DNA of 64,000 nucleotides from Alphaproteobacteria bacterium. GTDB lineage: Bacteria; Pseudomonadota; Alphaproteobacteria; UBA2966. Positions 42,172 to 52,074 of the stretch are shown piece by piece (within the stretch, counting starts at the first letter, position 1; each line of letters starts with the position of its first letter). The notes below the pieces were generated by a model. That model saw only the letters and a program-made list of their open reading frames with translations, was not told the origin of the DNA and did no database searches. The stretch covers positions 17,230 through 81,229 of the forward strand of contig JABIFY010000118.1 in NCBI GenBank assembly GCA_018650465.1, given 5' to 3'. A program made the translations under genes and the position numbers.

Positions 42172-44427
42172 ATGACAGTGGATACAGGCACGTCTCACAA
42201 CGTGTTGTTTACGCAGTTACTTGACTGGGCTCGCCGGATCAATTTGGCGCGGAAGCTGGCGTATATGTTGGCGATTGCCGCCATTATTGCCGGCATAGCG
42301 ACCTATGGTGCCTTGACCCAGACGTCACAAACAAGTGGTGCCGATCAGTCGAACATTCTGACCCTGTTGATCATCGATGGTGTGATTTTGCTGGGCATGG
42401 GCGTGCTGGTGGCGACCAACCTGGTAAATCTGTGGATGGCACGTCGGCGGGGGGCCGCAGGCTCCCGGCTGCACACACGTATGGTCCTTATTTTTAGTCT
42501 ACTGGCTGTTGCACCGGCAATTGTTGTCGGCGTTTTTTCGGCATTGTTCCTTAATTTCGGTATTGAGGCCTGGTTTCAGCCACGTATTCAGACGGCGCTG
42601 AACTCTTCTATCGCTGTTGCAGCTGCCTATACCCGCGAGCATCGCAGAGGCATTGAGGCGGATGCCCTGGGCATGGCTGCGGTCATTAATCGCCTGGCAC
42701 CACAATTGGTCAACAATCCTCGAAATCTGACGACGGTGATTACGGTTCAGGCAGATACCCGGTCTCTGACTGAAGCGGTTGTCGTGGACGGATCGCGCCG
42801 GATTATTGCCCGCACGCCCCTGGCTTTCACGATCATGAACGAAGGTGTGCCCAGGAAGGCGCTTGAGCAAGCGGCAAATGGTGAAGTTGTAATTCTGACC
42901 AATGATGACGACGATCGCCTGCGTGCGCTTGTCCGCCTCAATGGTTTGAACAATGCCTTCCTCTATGTTGGACGGTTTATTGATCCGCAGGTTTTGGGGC
43001 ACAAACAGAAACTTCAGCAAGCTACGGACGATTACCGGCGTATGGAAGGTGACCGCTCGCGCATTCAGATAACCCAGGCCTTGATTTTCCTGGTTGTGGC
43101 GGTGCTTCTCTTGTTAACAGCAATCTGGTTTGCCTTGAATTTCGCCGGACGCCTGGTTGGGCCGGTTACCAGTTTGGTCGGTGCAGCCGAACGGGTGCGG
43201 GATGGCGATCTGGCAGTGCGCGTACCGGAGGGGCCGGTGGATGATGAAGTTGGTATGTTATCACGAGCGTTCAACCGTATGACTGATCAACTGGAAGCCC
43301 AGCGACATGAACTAATGCAGGCCAATCAAACCGTTGATGACCGGCGCAGATTTACTGAAGCCGTGCTATCGGGCGTTACGGCAGGTGTCATCGGGCTGGA
43401 CAGCGAGGCACGCATCAACCTGCCCAACCGATCCGCATTGGAGCTTTTGGAAACGTCGATGGAAGATATCATTGGCGAGCCATTGTCGGCAGTTGCGCCG
43501 GAAATGAAAGAATTGCTGGGTGAAGCGCAAAACCGGGCCTCGCGGCGGGCTGAAGGACAGATCAACCTGGTGCGCAAGGGACGAACGCATATCCTTTTGG
43601 TCCGGATCGTCGGAGACCGGTCCGGGGAACAGGGCATTGTGGTGACCTTTGACGATATCACGGAACTGGTTGCGGCTCAAAGAACGTCAGCGTGGGCCGA
43701 TATTGCTCGTAGAATCGCCCATGAAATCAAAAACCCGCTAACGCCGATCCAGCTTTCGGCGGAACGCCTGAAACGCAAATATCTGAAGGAAGTGACATCA
43801 GACCCGGAAGTTTTCACGAATTGCACGGATACGATCATCCGCCAGGTCGGTGATATCGGACGAATGGTTGATGAATTTTCTGCCTTTGCCCGCATGCCAT
43901 CGCCAAAGTTTGAGACCGAGAAACTTGATGAACTGGTTCAGGAAGCTGTCTTTATGCAGCAGGTTGCTCATCCTGAAGTCAGCTATGATTCAAAACTACC
44001 TGACGTTGGTGTGTACTTGAGTTGCGACCGTCGCCAGGTCGCTCAAGCCCTGACCAATCTATTACAAAATGCCGCCGATGCCCTGACGGAGGCTCACAAC
44101 ACTGATGGCAAAATTGAGATTGTTGTAGTGGAAGAAGATGGCGAAACCATTGTTGAAGTTATCGATAACGGGCCGGGGTTTCCGGGACAGGATCAACACC
44201 GTCTTACCGAGCCCTATGTAACCCACCGTGACAAAGGTACTGGTCTGGGATTGGCTATTGTCAAAAAGGTGATGGAGGACCACGGCGGCCGACTGGTTCT
44301 GGCGCAGCCTGAACAAGGTGGTGCCAGCGTAAAACTGGTATTTAATTCCGGGGCCAGTCTTCAGAGTGCAAAGCGAGAAGAAACCAAACGAGATTTGAAG
44401 GAAGAAAAAATTGCCAATCATGGCTGA
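42172..44427 (+). CDS. ntrY: Nitrogen-regulation sensor histidine kinase NtrY
   Basis: A 751-residue membrane kinase. Helices lie near residues 30-50, 62-85, 102-130 and 300-325, enclosing a periplasmic sensing region (about 130-300). HAMP (about 325-380) is followed by a PAS domain (about 390-500), the phosphoacceptor helix IARRIAHEIKNPLTPIQLSAERLKRKY (His near 517) and HATPase motifs NLLQNAADAL, DNGPGF and GTGLGLAIVKK. The architecture is that of alphaproteobacterial NtrY. The last 8 bases overlap the ntrX start. The usual ntrB-ntrC pair is not upstream; a ClpP-like gene and an unknown gene take its place. Confidence 0.93.
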   Translation: MTVDTGTSHNVLFTQLLDWARRINLARKLAYMLAIAAIIAGIATYGALTQTSQTSGADQSNILTLLIIDGVILLGMGVLVATNLVNLWMARRRGAAGSRLHTRMVLIFSLLAVAPAIVVGVFSALFLNFGIEAWFQPRIQTALNSSIAVAAAYTREHRRGIEADALGMAAVINRLAPQLVNNPRNLTTVITVQADTRSLTEAVVVDGSRRIIARTPLAFTIMNEGVPRKALEQAANGEVVILTNDDDDRLRALVRLNGLNNAFLYVGRFIDPQVLGHKQKLQQATDDYRRMEGDRSRIQITQALIFLVVAVLLLLTAIWFALNFAGRLVGPVTSLVGAAERVRDGDLAVRVPEGPVDDEVGMLSRAFNRMTDQLEAQRHELMQANQTVDDRRRFTEAVLSGVTAGVIGLDSEARINLPNRSALELLETSMEDIIGEPLSAVAPEMKELLGEAQNRASRRAEGQINLVRKGRTHILLVRIVGDRSGEQGIVVTFDDITELVAAQRTSAWADIARRIAHEIKNPLTPIQLSAERLKRKYLKEVTSDPEVFTNCTDTIIRQVGDIGRMVDEFSAFARMPSPKFETEKLDELVQEAVFMQQVAHPEVSYDSKLPDVGVYLSCDRRQVAQALTNLLQNAADALTEAHNTDGKIEIVVVEEDGETIVEVIDNGPGFPGQDQHRLTEPYVTHRDKGTGLGLAIVKKVMEDHGGRLVLAQPEQGGASVKLVFNSGASLQSAKREETKRDLKEEKIANHG

Positions 44428-45811
44428 TATTCTTGTCGTTGATGACGAAAAAGATATTCGTGAACTTGTCGCTGGTCTGTTGGAAGACGAGGGGTACGAG
44501 ACCCGAACAGCGGGTGACAGTACTTCGGCTCTTTCTTCCGTAGCGTCACGGCGTCCGTCGCTTGTCGTACTGGATATCTGGCTACAGGGGAGTGAACTGG
44601 ATGGTCTGGAAGTTCTTGATCGCATTGTAGCCGACCACCCGGACTTGCCGGTTGTCATGTTCAGTGGACACGGCAATATTGAAACAGCCGTGTCTTCAAT
44701 TCGACGGGGCGCTTTCGATTTTATCGAAAAGCCGTTCAAGGCAGATCAACTGATCATGATTATTTCGCGCGCGATAGAACAAGCGCGACTGAAAAGGGAA
44801 AACCGCGAATTGCGGCAAAGGGCCGGACCGGAAACAGAACTGGTTGGCTCGTCTACAGCTGTCAGTCAGCTGAGGTCGGCGATTGAAAAAGTCGCGCCTA
44901 CAAATGCACGTGTCCTGATTTCAGGGCCAGCCGGATCAGGCAAGGAGGTGGTTGCCCGGATGCTGCATGGGCAGTCCCGCCGTGCCCAGGGACCATTTGT
45001 TGTACTCAATGCGGCGTCCATGGCACCGAACCGCATGGAAGTTGAACTGTTTGGTGTTGAAGCAGGCACTTCTGGCGACGAGCCTGGACCAAGGATCGGG
45101 ACCTTTGAACAGGCCCACGGTGGCACACTGTTTCTGGATGAAGTCACTGACATGCCGCCCGAAACCCAGGCAAAAATATTACGCGTCTTGCAGGACCAGA
45201 CTTTTGAACGAGTTGGCGGGGATACGACAATCAGAGTCGATGTACGTGTTATCAGCGCAACGAGCGGCGATTTGTCTTTGCAGATAAAGCACAATCTGTT
45301 CCGGGAAGACCTTTATCATCGTCTGGCTGTTGTTCCTGTGCAGGTACCTGGATTGCGCGAACGGGTAGAAGATATTCCGGAACTGGTCCGCCATTTTATG
45401 CAACGTGCATCTGATATGACCGGGCAAGCTGTGCGGCGTGTATCTGACGACGCATTGGCCGATTTACAGACCCATGAATGGCCAGGCAATGTTCGGGAGC
45501 TCAGAAATCTTGTTGAACGGCTCTTGATAATGGCACCGGGAGATGCGAATACCGCCATCGGAATTGACATGTTGCCGCCGGAGCTAGGGGACAAGCGGTC
45601 CGGGATGCCTGCGGGCGGTCGACGTGATATTGAATTGATCAATCTTCCCTTGCGTGAAGCCCGGGAAGCGTTCGAGCGGGATTATCTGCAGGCGCAAATC
45701 AGTCGGTATGGCGGAAATATTTCACGCACGGCTTCGTTTGTCGGTATGGAAAGATCAGCGTTGCACCGCAAGCTCAAGTCACTGGGTTTGGGTGGCAATG
45801 AGCGCGCCTGA
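44420..45811 (+). CDS. ntrX: Response regulator NtrX with AAA+ and Fis-type HTH
   Basis: A 463-residue regulator: receiver (Asp52 in VVLDIW), AAA+ domain (about 138-370) and Fis-type helix-turn-helix (NISRTASFVGMERSALHRKLK). Walker A is GPAGSGKE (169-176), Walker B GGTLFLDE (234-241). The loop after ELFG, where sigma-54 activators carry GAFTGA, reads VEAGTSGDEPGPRIGTFE and lacks it. NtrX is therefore unlikely to act by sigma-54 contact; related alphaproteobacterial regulators that lost this motif work on sigma-70 promoters. ATG overlaps the ntrY end; a longer N-terminal frame of three residues exists. trkA follows after 49 bases. Confidence 0.93.
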   Translation: MADILVVDDEKDIRELVAGLLEDEGYETRTAGDSTSALSSVASRRPSLVVLDIWLQGSELDGLEVLDRIVADHPDLPVVMFSGHGNIETAVSSIRRGAFDFIEKPFKADQLIMIISRAIEQARLKRENRELRQRAGPETELVGSSTAVSQLRSAIEKVAPTNARVLISGPAGSGKEVVARMLHGQSRRAQGPFVVLNAASMAPNRMEVELFGVEAGTSGDEPGPRIGTFEQAHGGTLFLDEVTDMPPETQAKILRVLQDQTFERVGGDTTIRVDVRVISATSGDLSLQIKHNLFREDLYHRLAVVPVQVPGLRERVEDIPELVRHFMQRASDMTGQAVRRVSDDALADLQTHEWPGNVRELRNLVERLLIMAPGDANTAIGIDMLPPELGDKRSGMPAGGRRDIELINLPLREAREAFERDYLQAQISRYGGNISRTASFVGMERSALHRKLKSLGLGGNERA

Positions 45812-45860
45812 AACGTTCAGGAGAAGTTTTGGAAATGTTGAAATTACGGGTTAATCAGAC

Positions 45861-47237
45861 ATGAAAGTGATTGTTTGTGGTGCCGGACAAGTGGGGTTCA
45901 ATATTGCCCGACATCTTGCTGGCGAGAGCAATGACGTTACGGTCATTGATCAGTCAGCAGATCTTATTCGAAGAGTTTCTGATCAGTTGAACGTTCAGGC
46001 TATTGTTGGTCATGCCTCGCGTCCGGATATTTTGGAGCAGGCCGGTGCTGGCAGCGCTGACATGATTGTTGCTGTGACATTTGCGGATGAAGTTAACATG
46101 GTTGCCTGCCAGGTTGCCCATTCCCTGTTCAATGTACCGACCAAGATTGCGCGGGTTCGGGCGCAGGGGTATCTGCAGCCTATCTGGCGCGATCTGTTTA
46201 GTCGCGACAATCTACCCATCGATGTCATTATTTCACCCGAGATAGAAATCGCCCGCGCAGTGACGCGACGCTTGCAAGTGCCTGGTGCGATTGACATGAT
46301 CCCGTTTGCTGATGATCAAATCCGCGTTATTGCCGTGCGGATCGATGAAGATTGCCCGATTGTCGATACGGCTCTTCGTCAATTAACTGAACTATTTCCT
46401 GATTTGCATATTCGGATTATGGGTATCGTTCGGGACGGTAAAGTAACTGTGCCCGGTGGCGACGCAATTATGGAACATGGCGATGAAGTTTATTTCGCTG
46501 TTGAGACAGCCCACCTGACACGCGCCATGGCGGCGTTCGGCCACGAAGAAAAAGAGGCGCGCCGGATCGTGATTGTCGGAGGCGGGAACGTCGGTTTGTT
46601 CCTGGCCCAGGCTTTGGAAGAAGATTACCCCAACGTCAGTCCAAAAATGATTGAGATTAACAAGGAGCGGGCCCAGGCTGTAGCGGAACAACTCGACCGG
46701 ACTGTCGTATTGCATGGCGATGCCCTGGACAAGGAAATCATCGAGGAGGCCAATGTGCAGTCTGCTGACACCGTTGTTGCTGTTGCAAATGATGACGAGG
46801 TGAATATTCTCTCATCATTATTGGCAAAACGGGCCGGCTGTCAGCGCGCCATTACGCTGATCAACAATGCGACCTATGGGCCTCTGATTACGTCGCTTGG
46901 TATCGATGTTGTTGTGAACCCGCGGGCGATCACAGTGTCCAGAATTCTGGAACATGTGCGTCGGGGGCGTATCCGAAGTGTGCACAGCTTGCCAGACGGT
47001 TTGGCAGAGGTCATTGAAGCCGAAGCCCTGGAGACTTCGCCACTGGTTGGCGTGCCCCTGAACGAAATTGATTTGCCGTCTGGAATGTTGGTTGGTGCGA
47101 TTGCAAGAGGCGAAGAAGTTATCATTCCGCGTGGTGAAACAGTCATTCAGGCGCATGATCGAATCGTGATGTTTACCGTGGCCGATACAGTGAAACAAGT
47201 TGAAAAAATGTTCACTGTGCGCCTGGAATTTTTCTAG
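45861..47237 (+). CDS. trkA: Trk system potassium uptake protein TrkA
   Basis: A 458-residue peripheral regulatory subunit with two RCK-type Rossmann halves, each followed by a TrkA_C domain. The first opens MKVIVCGAGQVGFNIARHL (GxGxxG), the second RRIVIVGGGNVGLFLAQAL (about residue 233), with dinucleotide-binding acidic residues at the ends of the next strands (VTVIDQS and MIEINKE). TrkA gates TrkH through nucleotide binding. It is in the order ntrY-ntrX-trkA-trkH, so K+ uptake is likely expressed with the NtrYX system. Confidence 0.93.
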   Translation: MKVIVCGAGQVGFNIARHLAGESNDVTVIDQSADLIRRVSDQLNVQAIVGHASRPDILEQAGAGSADMIVAVTFADEVNMVACQVAHSLFNVPTKIARVRAQGYLQPIWRDLFSRDNLPIDVIISPEIEIARAVTRRLQVPGAIDMIPFADDQIRVIAVRIDEDCPIVDTALRQLTELFPDLHIRIMGIVRDGKVTVPGGDAIMEHGDEVYFAVETAHLTRAMAAFGHEEKEARRIVIVGGGNVGLFLAQALEEDYPNVSPKMIEINKERAQAVAEQLDRTVVLHGDALDKEIIEEANVQSADTVVAVANDDEVNILSSLLAKRAGCQRAITLINNATYGPLITSLGIDVVVNPRAITVSRILEHVRRGRIRSVHSLPDGLAEVIEAEALETSPLVGVPLNEIDLPSGMLVGAIARGEEVIIPRGETVIQAHDRIVMFTVADTVKQVEKMFTVRLEFF

Positions 47238-47252
47238 GTCTCGACGTCAGTT

Positions 47253-48710
47253 ATGTTTTTCGCCTCGGCTATTCTTCCTCTTGGTTGGGCGCTTGGCGTG
47301 TTGGCGCTTGCCATGCTGGTTCCCTCTTTGGTGGCTTATGGTTACGGTGAAACTGACCAGTCCCAGGTTTTTCTTTTATCTGCGTTGCTGACAGCCTTTG
47401 CCAGCGGTGCCATCGTTATTGCAACCCGTGGCGTTGCCTTACAAGCACCGCGTCGTCGGGAAGGTTTTTTCTCTGCGACCTTGATCTGGACTGTGGTGCC
47501 GGCATTTGGTGCGCTGCCGCTGTACCAGATCGGCGTTGTTGAAACCGGAATTGATGCCTGGTTTGAAGCCGTTTCCGGTTTTACAACGACGGGTGCTACC
47601 GTTATTCATCAACTCGATATAACTGAATATTCAGTCTTGATCTGGCGCGCCTTGATGCAATGGCTGGGCGGCTTGGCAACTATTGTTCTGGTCGTTGTGT
47701 TGCTGTCTTATCTGGGTGGCGGAGGCATGCAGTTTTTTCGAAGTGCCATGCCCCGGGGGGAGCGGACAGCGATGTCGGTTCAGATCGTTCAGACGCTGAA
47801 ATCTATTGGTGGCATCTATTGTCTGTTGACGATCCTGTGCGTCCTGTTGCTTTGGCTTGCGGGAATGACCGTGTTTGATTCTGTTGCCCATGCCTTCAGC
47901 ACTATTTCTGGTGGAGGATTTTCAACACGGGATGCATCTATCGGAGCTTTTTCAAGCCCATTGATCGAACTGGTCATGATCATTTTTATGCTCGCCAGTG
48001 CCGTCAATTTCACCTTGCATTGGGCAGTGCTGCATGGGCGCAAAATTTCGACATATACTGACGATGTGGAGATACGGGTTCTTACCGGGATGATCCTTAT
48101 GGCGGGCGTAACCTTGACGGCAATTGCCTGGATGTCTGGAGAGATAAGTGGCGACCGTATTCTTGCTGGGTTGTTTATGGCGACTTCGACCTTGACGACA
48201 TCAGGTTTTGTCAGCCTGACGGACAACTCATGGCCTGTCGCAGGCATAATGTTGATGTTGATGTTGATGTTTACGGGTGGTGCAGCAGGGTCTACGTCAG
48301 GTGGACTTAAGTTATTGCGATTTACGGCATTGATTAAAATGGCCGGACGGGAAATCAGGCGTTTGGCGCATCCGCACGGTGTTGTCGCTCTGAAGTATGG
48401 ACGCCGACCAATTGATACCGCTACCTTGCACGCTATCTGGAGCTATTTTTGTATATACCTGCTGACAATTGTCGGTCTGGCCATTGTACTGGCGTTGTTT
48501 GGCGTCAAGTTTACAGACGCGATCAGCATGGTTGTCGCGGTCATTTCAAATTCTGGCCTGAGTGACGGCACCTTGTTGATTGAAAGCAGTGCAGGATATG
48601 TAGATTTGTCGTTCGGCGCAAAACTGAGTTTGATTGTGGCGATGATACTTGGCCGACTGGAGTTTTTGACTGTGCTGGTTTTGCTCAGCCCTTCTTTCTG
48701 GCGGCGCTAA
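47253..48710 (+). CDS. trkH: Trk potassium transporter membrane subunit TrkH
   Basis: A 485-residue membrane subunit of the SKT family with the four pore-loop motifs: VSGFTTTGAT (about residue 107), FSTISGGGFSTRDASIG (about 215), STLTTSGFVS (about 310) and ISNSGLSDGTL (near the end), plus GGAAGSTSGGLKLLR. It moves K+ using TrkA for regulation. It starts 15 bases after trkA. A run of four near-identical 6-base units (ATGTTG) in the helix before the third filter codes LMLMLM. It is convergent with the hybrid-kinase gene, a point where the usual block with hfq is interrupted. Confidence 0.92.
   Translation: MFFASAILPLGWALGVLALAMLVPSLVAYGYGETDQSQVFLLSALLTAFASGAIVIATRGVALQAPRRREGFFSATLIWTVVPAFGALPLYQIGVVETGIDAWFEAVSGFTTTGATVIHQLDITEYSVLIWRALMQWLGGLATIVLVVVLLSYLGGGGMQFFRSAMPRGERTAMSVQIVQTLKSIGGIYCLLTILCVLLLWLAGMTVFDSVAHAFSTISGGGFSTRDASIGAFSSPLIELVMIIFMLASAVNFTLHWAVLHGRKISTYTDDVEIRVLTGMILMAGVTLTAIAWMSGEISGDRILAGLFMATSTLTTSGFVSLTDNSWPVAGIMLMLMLMFTGGAAGSTSGGLKLLRFTALIKMAGREIRRLAHPHGVVALKYGRRPIDTATLHAIWSYFCIYLLTIVGLAIVLALFGVKFTDAISMVVAVISNSGLSDGTLLIESSAGYVDLSFGAKLSLIVAMILGRLEFLTVLVLLSPSFWRR
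48249..48272 (+). repeat. Short tandem repeat inside trkH
   Basis: Four consecutive ATGTTG-type units (the last ATGTTT) code for an alternating Met-Leu helix. Changes in copy number would keep the reading frame. Confidence 0.6.
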
Positions 48711-48738
48711 ATCAAGATGTATCTTGCCGGATGGCAGG

Positions 48739-51432
48739 TTATTTTTCGACGGCTTTGTCAATGGCAGATACGAGTTCGTCAATGACAACGGGTTTAGTCA
48801 AATAGTCGAAAAACCCTGCTTCTTGACCTTTTTCGATATCATGTTTCATGGCGTTGGCGCTAAGTGCGATCACTGGTATATCCTTGCAATTCGGCATGGA
48901 TTGCAGTTTGGCAAGCGTCTCAAAACCATCCATTCCAGGCAACCCGATATCAAGCAGGATGACATCCGGCAATTCGGCCAACGCGACTTCAAGTCCTTCT
49001 TCGCCGCTGTATGCTTCAATCATATTGAATTTCGGGCGAGAGGAAAAAATACGTTGTAACAAGCGCATGTTCGCTATGTTGTCTTCGATGCAAAGAACAA
49101 CCAGTGACCGATTGACCATTTGCTCAACAGGGATGCCAATAATCATGTCGGATCCGGCCACTGATCCAGATTTGTCGAGCTGACCTTCGCCCGCGAGAGG
49201 CAGTTCCAGCCAAAACCGGCTACCTTTTCCAACCGTACTGCTGACGCCAACAGCACCGTCCATATGCTCAACAAATCGTTTCACTATGGTCAAACCAATG
49301 CCGGTGCCCTCTGTCTCTGTTGTTTCAGCATCAAGGCGATCAAAGGCAACAAACAGACGGTCAATTTTTTCCGCAGGGATTCCTGGACCGGTATCTATCA
49401 CCGAAATTTTTGCCCGGCCACTTGAACTTTCGGCATATTCGACTGTGATGTGACCACTAGCGTGGTTGTATTTTACTGCATTTGAAAGCAAGTTGAGAAT
49501 GACATCTTTTAGTCGCTGATTGTCTGCTATAACTGCAAGGGTCGGATCGGTGTTTTTGATGTCGATTGTGATGTCACGCGTATCTGCCATGATCAAAACC
49601 AGATCAACACAATCCTTGATCATTGTCTCAAGAATGATGGGCTCCAGATTCAGGGTGATGTTTCCGGTTTCAACTGCTGACAGATCAAGCACTTGATTAA
49701 TCAGGTCAAGCAAATGAACACCGCCACCTTTGACAAAATTCAGGCTTTCAATCTGGTCTTCGCTCAGAGGAGGATCATTGTCAGAAATCAATAGACTTAC
49801 AAACCCAAGGATAGAGTTCAGGGGGGTTCGAAGGTCGTGGCTCATGGCCGAAAGAAATTCGGATTTTGCACGATTGGCATTTTCAGCATCGTTTTTTGCT
49901 GCAATCAATTGATCCCGACTGTCTCTTCGCTCTGTAATATCCCGGAAAATAAAAGTCACAAAAGAATCTTCGATCACAGTCCAGTCCGACGTTGAAATTT
50001 CGACGGGTACGAGATTTTGGTCACGACGTTTGATTTCGCTTTCGTATGTTCCAGACCGGAATTTTGAACCAGGCCGCGTGTCATCAGCGAACAAAATACT
50101 GCAATTATGCCCAACTATTTCTTCATGACTGTATTCAAACAATTTTTCTGCGGCCTTGTTCCAGAAAACAATTCGGTTGTCCACGTCTGTTGTGACAATG
50201 GCTTCCTGGGCCGTCTGGGCAACCGACCTGAAGCGTGCTTCGCTCATTTTGAATTCATTGATCGCTGTCAGCAATTGGCGAGATCGTTTGCAGCGGGCGT
50301 GGATTATGGCGACGAGTTCCTGTGTTGAAATGGTCTTGCGCAGCAATTCGTCACCGCCGGATTTGATGAACTTCAACCATGCATCAGCGATGTCAGAACC
50401 GGTCAAAAAGATAATCGGTGTTTGCACATATGTTTTGTCAAAACGGATAGATTTGGCGAGTTCGAATCCGGTGCACCCAGGCATTTGCAAATCCATCAGG
50501 ATCAGATCTGGTCGCAATTCACGAATAGGCGGCATCACTTTCATCGGATCGGTGACAACAACAGTAACGATTCCAGCTTCGTTCAGGGCAGCTGCATTGA
50601 AAGTCGCCACTTCCTGGTCGTCATCAACAAGAACCACGCGATAGGGCTCTTCTTCTTCCGGTGTAATCAGGGAACTCAGGCTTTGCAACAAATCCATTAA
50701 TTCAAATGGCTTGGTGAAATATCCATCGGCTCCAACCCTGATGGCCGCCAGACGGACCTCAAGGTCGCCACGAACAGATATGAAAACCAGCGGGCAGTGA
50801 AGTTTATCTTCTTCCCGCAATGATTTTACGATGTTGATGCCACCCAGTGGATCGCCCGGAAATGCGATATCCAGGATGACAGCACTTGGGCGATGCTTGT
50901 TCAGTAATTCGGGTAGATTGTGGTGGTCATGGTCAACAATGACCGAGTAGCCAAAATGTGCCAATTGCAATCTTAGCGCTTCCGTCGCCTGGACATCATC
51001 ATCGATCAGAATGACTGATTTGGAGGCCTTGTCCTTCAACCCAAATTCTGTCGAACTCATACTCCAGTCAGGCTTGGTAAAGATATCACTTTCGGCATCT
51101 TCAGCAGCCGAAGATTTCATAGCAGTCAGGAAGTCGTGCAGGGTGCTCCAGCAATCATCGCTCAGTGGTTGAACGAAATCGAAGTACTCCTTGACCTGAT
51201 TTTCGAAAGCTCGGGCCAGTTTTGAAATATCCGAATACCCGAATGTCCCTGCTGCCCCGGCAAGCTTGTGTGCCAGGGCATGACACTGATCCAGTGATCC
51301 GGATGCACCGGTAATATCGTCAGCTTTGGCTGTCGAAATAGCAGATTCAATTTCACTAATCCTTGCAGGAAGATTCTCTCGAAAAGAATCTCGCATCGCA
51401 GCCATCGTGGCGTAATAGGAATCACTACTCAT
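48739..51432 (-). CDS. Multi-domain hybrid sensor kinase: Hpt-REC-REC-PAS-HisKA-HATPase-REC
   Basis: An 897-residue soluble phosphorelay protein. Order: Hpt (His55 in AHKLAGAAG, residues about 1-105), receiver 1 (about 138-255, Asp188), receiver 2 (about 264-380, Asp314), PAS/PAC (about 398-505), HisKA (His532 in SHDLRTPLN), HATPase (NLLSNAVKY, DTGPGIP, GTGIGLTIVKR) and receiver 3 (about 778-897, Asp828). No membrane helix. The ATG overlaps the end of the upstream response-regulator gene by 8 bases and has GGAAG at 7 bases; a TTG one codon earlier is the alternative. The N-terminal Hpt is unusual. The target is unknown. Confidence 0.92.
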   Translation of the reverse strand: MSSDSYYATMAAMRDSFRENLPARISEIESAISTAKADDITGASGSLDQCHALAHKLAGAAGTFGYSDISKLARAFENQVKEYFDFVQPLSDDCWSTLHDFLTAMKSSAAEDAESDIFTKPDWSMSSTEFGLKDKASKSVILIDDDVQATEALRLQLAHFGYSVIVDHDHHNLPELLNKHRPSAVILDIAFPGDPLGGINIVKSLREEDKLHCPLVFISVRGDLEVRLAAIRVGADGYFTKPFELMDLLQSLSSLITPEEEEPYRVVLVDDDQEVATFNAAALNEAGIVTVVVTDPMKVMPPIRELRPDLILMDLQMPGCTGFELAKSIRFDKTYVQTPIIFLTGSDIADAWLKFIKSGGDELLRKTISTQELVAIIHARCKRSRQLLTAINEFKMSEARFRSVAQTAQEAIVTTDVDNRIVFWNKAAEKLFEYSHEEIVGHNCSILFADDTRPGSKFRSGTYESEIKRRDQNLVPVEISTSDWTVIEDSFVTFIFRDITERRDSRDQLIAAKNDAENANRAKSEFLSAMSHDLRTPLNSILGFVSLLISDNDPPLSEDQIESLNFVKGGGVHLLDLINQVLDLSAVETGNITLNLEPIILETMIKDCVDLVLIMADTRDITIDIKNTDPTLAVIADNQRLKDVILNLLSNAVKYNHASGHITVEYAESSSGRAKISVIDTGPGIPAEKIDRLFVAFDRLDAETTETEGTGIGLTIVKRFVEHMDGAVGVSSTVGKGSRFWLELPLAGEGQLDKSGSVAGSDMIIGIPVEQMVNRSLVVLCIEDNIANMRLLQRIFSSRPKFNMIEAYSGEEGLEVALAELPDVILLDIGLPGMDGFETLAKLQSMPNCKDIPVIALSANAMKHDIEKGQEAGFFDYLTKPVVIDELVSAIDKAVEK

Positions 51433-51814
51433 CAAGCTGCTTCCAGATGTTAATCAGATTTGCGGCAAGGTCTTTGGGGTCAAATGGTTTGGCGATAACG
51501 TCCGAGACACCCATCTCCCTGAACGTGGCGAGTTCATCGGGACGCACCTTTGCTGTCATGAAAACCACTGGAATGCTTTTTAATTCTGGCGAGCCAGCGA
51601 GAGCATTGAACGCAGCAACGCCATCAACATCGGGCATCATCACGTCGAGCAAAAAAATGTCTGGCTTAAATACCTTCGCATTCTCAACAATTCCAACGCC
51701 GGATTCGTTTGCGTCCACAATGAAGCCACCAAATGTTTCTAGTGCCATTTTTGCTATAAATCGGATGTCGTCTTCATCTTCAGCGTAATATATTCGTTCC
51801 AGATTTTTAACCAT
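51425..51814 (-). CDS. Single-domain response regulator
   Basis: A 129-residue CheY-like receiver with no output domain. The acidic pocket YYAEDEDDIRF, the phospho-Asp in LLDVMMPDVDG, Thr in FMTAKV and Lys in VIAKPFDP are all intact, so it should be phosphorylated normally. The ATG given is preceded by a modest GAGAG; an in-frame start 14 codons upstream has no better site. Its end overlaps the hybrid kinase gene, so it probably takes phosphate from, or gives phosphate to, the kinase's Hpt domain (inference). Its promoter should lie in the AT-rich 218 bases upstream. Confidence 0.87.
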   Translation of the reverse strand: MVKNLERIYYAEDEDDIRFIAKMALETFGGFIVDANESGVGIVENAKVFKPDIFLLDVMMPDVDGVAAFNALAGSPELKSIPVVFMTAKVRPDELATFREMGVSDVIAKPFDPKDLAANLINIWKQLDE

Positions 51815-52074
51815 TGCACTCTCGTCTTTTACGCGGACTAAAATTTGTTTTGGCACATTTTCTTTGATTAGATGAAGTCTTCAATAGGGGGTAGTAATTC
51901 TTTGTAGCTATTTTTGGATCAAGCAGAACAAGGCCATTTCCATTTGGCGACGGGTAAAACAGTTTATCGTTGTTATCGATATAATAAATTCAATTATGAC
52001 AATTTAATATAAAAAATATCTGGAATTTGAAAATATTTGCCAAAAGTCAGACAGCATTTATGGAACCAGCTATA

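Noticed and set aside
43326..43661. Ser/Arg-rich antisense frame in ntrY
   Set aside because: Typical antisense shadow of a gene rich in Ala/Leu/Glu codons.
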